Made by a program: the position numbers and the translations under genes
NCBI GenBank assembly: GCA_018268655.1
Contig: JAFDWC010000011.1
Span: forward strand, 1-39,275
Length of the DNA: 39,275 nucleotides
Direction of reading: 5' to 3'
Source: Actinomycetota bacterium
GTDB taxonomy: Bacteria; Actinomycetota; Thermoleophilia; Solirubrobacterales; 70-9
The notes under the pieces: generated by a model
What the model was told of the DNA's origin: nothing
The model's input: only the letters and a program-made list of their open reading frames with translations
Databases searched by the model: none
Shown: one piece after another, positions 39,248-39,275 of the stretch
How positions within the stretch are numbered: the first letter of the stretch is position 1
How the letters are laid out: each line of letters opens with the position of its first letter

Positions 39248-39275
39248 CCGGGGTGGTGAGGGGGTGCGAGGGACG

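Overview
The window is chromosomal DNA of a very GC-rich bacterium. Several things point to Actinomycetota, and as an inference to a deep lineage such as Thermoleophilia: strong GC bias at third positions, many GTG and TTG starts, -10 hexamers of the TAGGCT type placed 6 to 9 bases before start codons (leaderless or nearly so), a WhiG-type sigma factor, a luciferase-like (F420/FMN) oxidoreductase, and a tRNA gene without encoded CCA. No 16S rRNA or other decisive phylogenetic marker is present, so the class assignment is tentative.

Left part (1-20300), housekeeping. On the plus strand: ftsY (3' end), ffh, rpsP, khpA, trmD, rplS, lepB and rnhB. This is the conserved signal-recognition and ribosome-maturation block, with tight start/stop overlaps and with no rimM at its usual place. 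yraN (minus) and comM-dprA (plus) follow, then thiD and ilvD. An alpha/beta hydrolase, a small zinc-ribbon protein, a 70-residue protein and a 5-formyl-THF cyclo-ligase-like protein lie on the minus strand. An L,D-transpeptidase follows, then a plus-strand run xerC-like, whiG-like, a short hypothetical gene, RNase HI-like, VOC and an atypical SDR. A DUF1269-like gene and a two-helix K+ channel gene are on the minus strand.

Middle (20460-21720). tRNA-Gly(GCC) with a strong terminator is followed by a short degraded stretch (a tRNA 5' fragment and a possible transposase C-terminal remnant), then by a secreted cupredoxin-like protein ending in a 17-bp terminator hairpin.

Right part (21900-36630), the main find: a catabolic locus that appears to be one LacI-family regulon. 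Seven copies of a 14-mer operator (TTGCAATCGTTTGC; three exact, one of them inverted, and four variants) lie before five transcription units and the regulator gene. The genes are an adenine-deaminase-like amidohydrolase; a ribose-type ABC importer (permease, ATPase, lipoprotein) plus a Rid-family protein; a beta-hydroxyacid dehydrogenase with an M24 protein; the lacI-type gene itself; E1alpha, E1beta and E2 of a 2-oxoacid dehydrogenase complex; and an ACMSD-like amidohydrolase. A 46-codon ORF matching only the extreme C-terminus of succinate-semialdehyde dehydrogenases is kept between E1beta and E2, with overlapping start and stop codons on both sides. Three of the enzymes have lost or changed signature residues (deaminase-like, M24, Rid), so the substrate is probably not the textbook one for any of these families. 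I read this as uptake and breakdown of an unidentified, probably nitrogen-containing compound, with carbon leaving through an oxoacid dehydrogenase.

Right end (36716-39250). An SDR, SDR and luciferase-like monooxygenase operon on the minus strand is driven by a clear promoter with its own different palindrome in the spacer, so it is probably under separate control.
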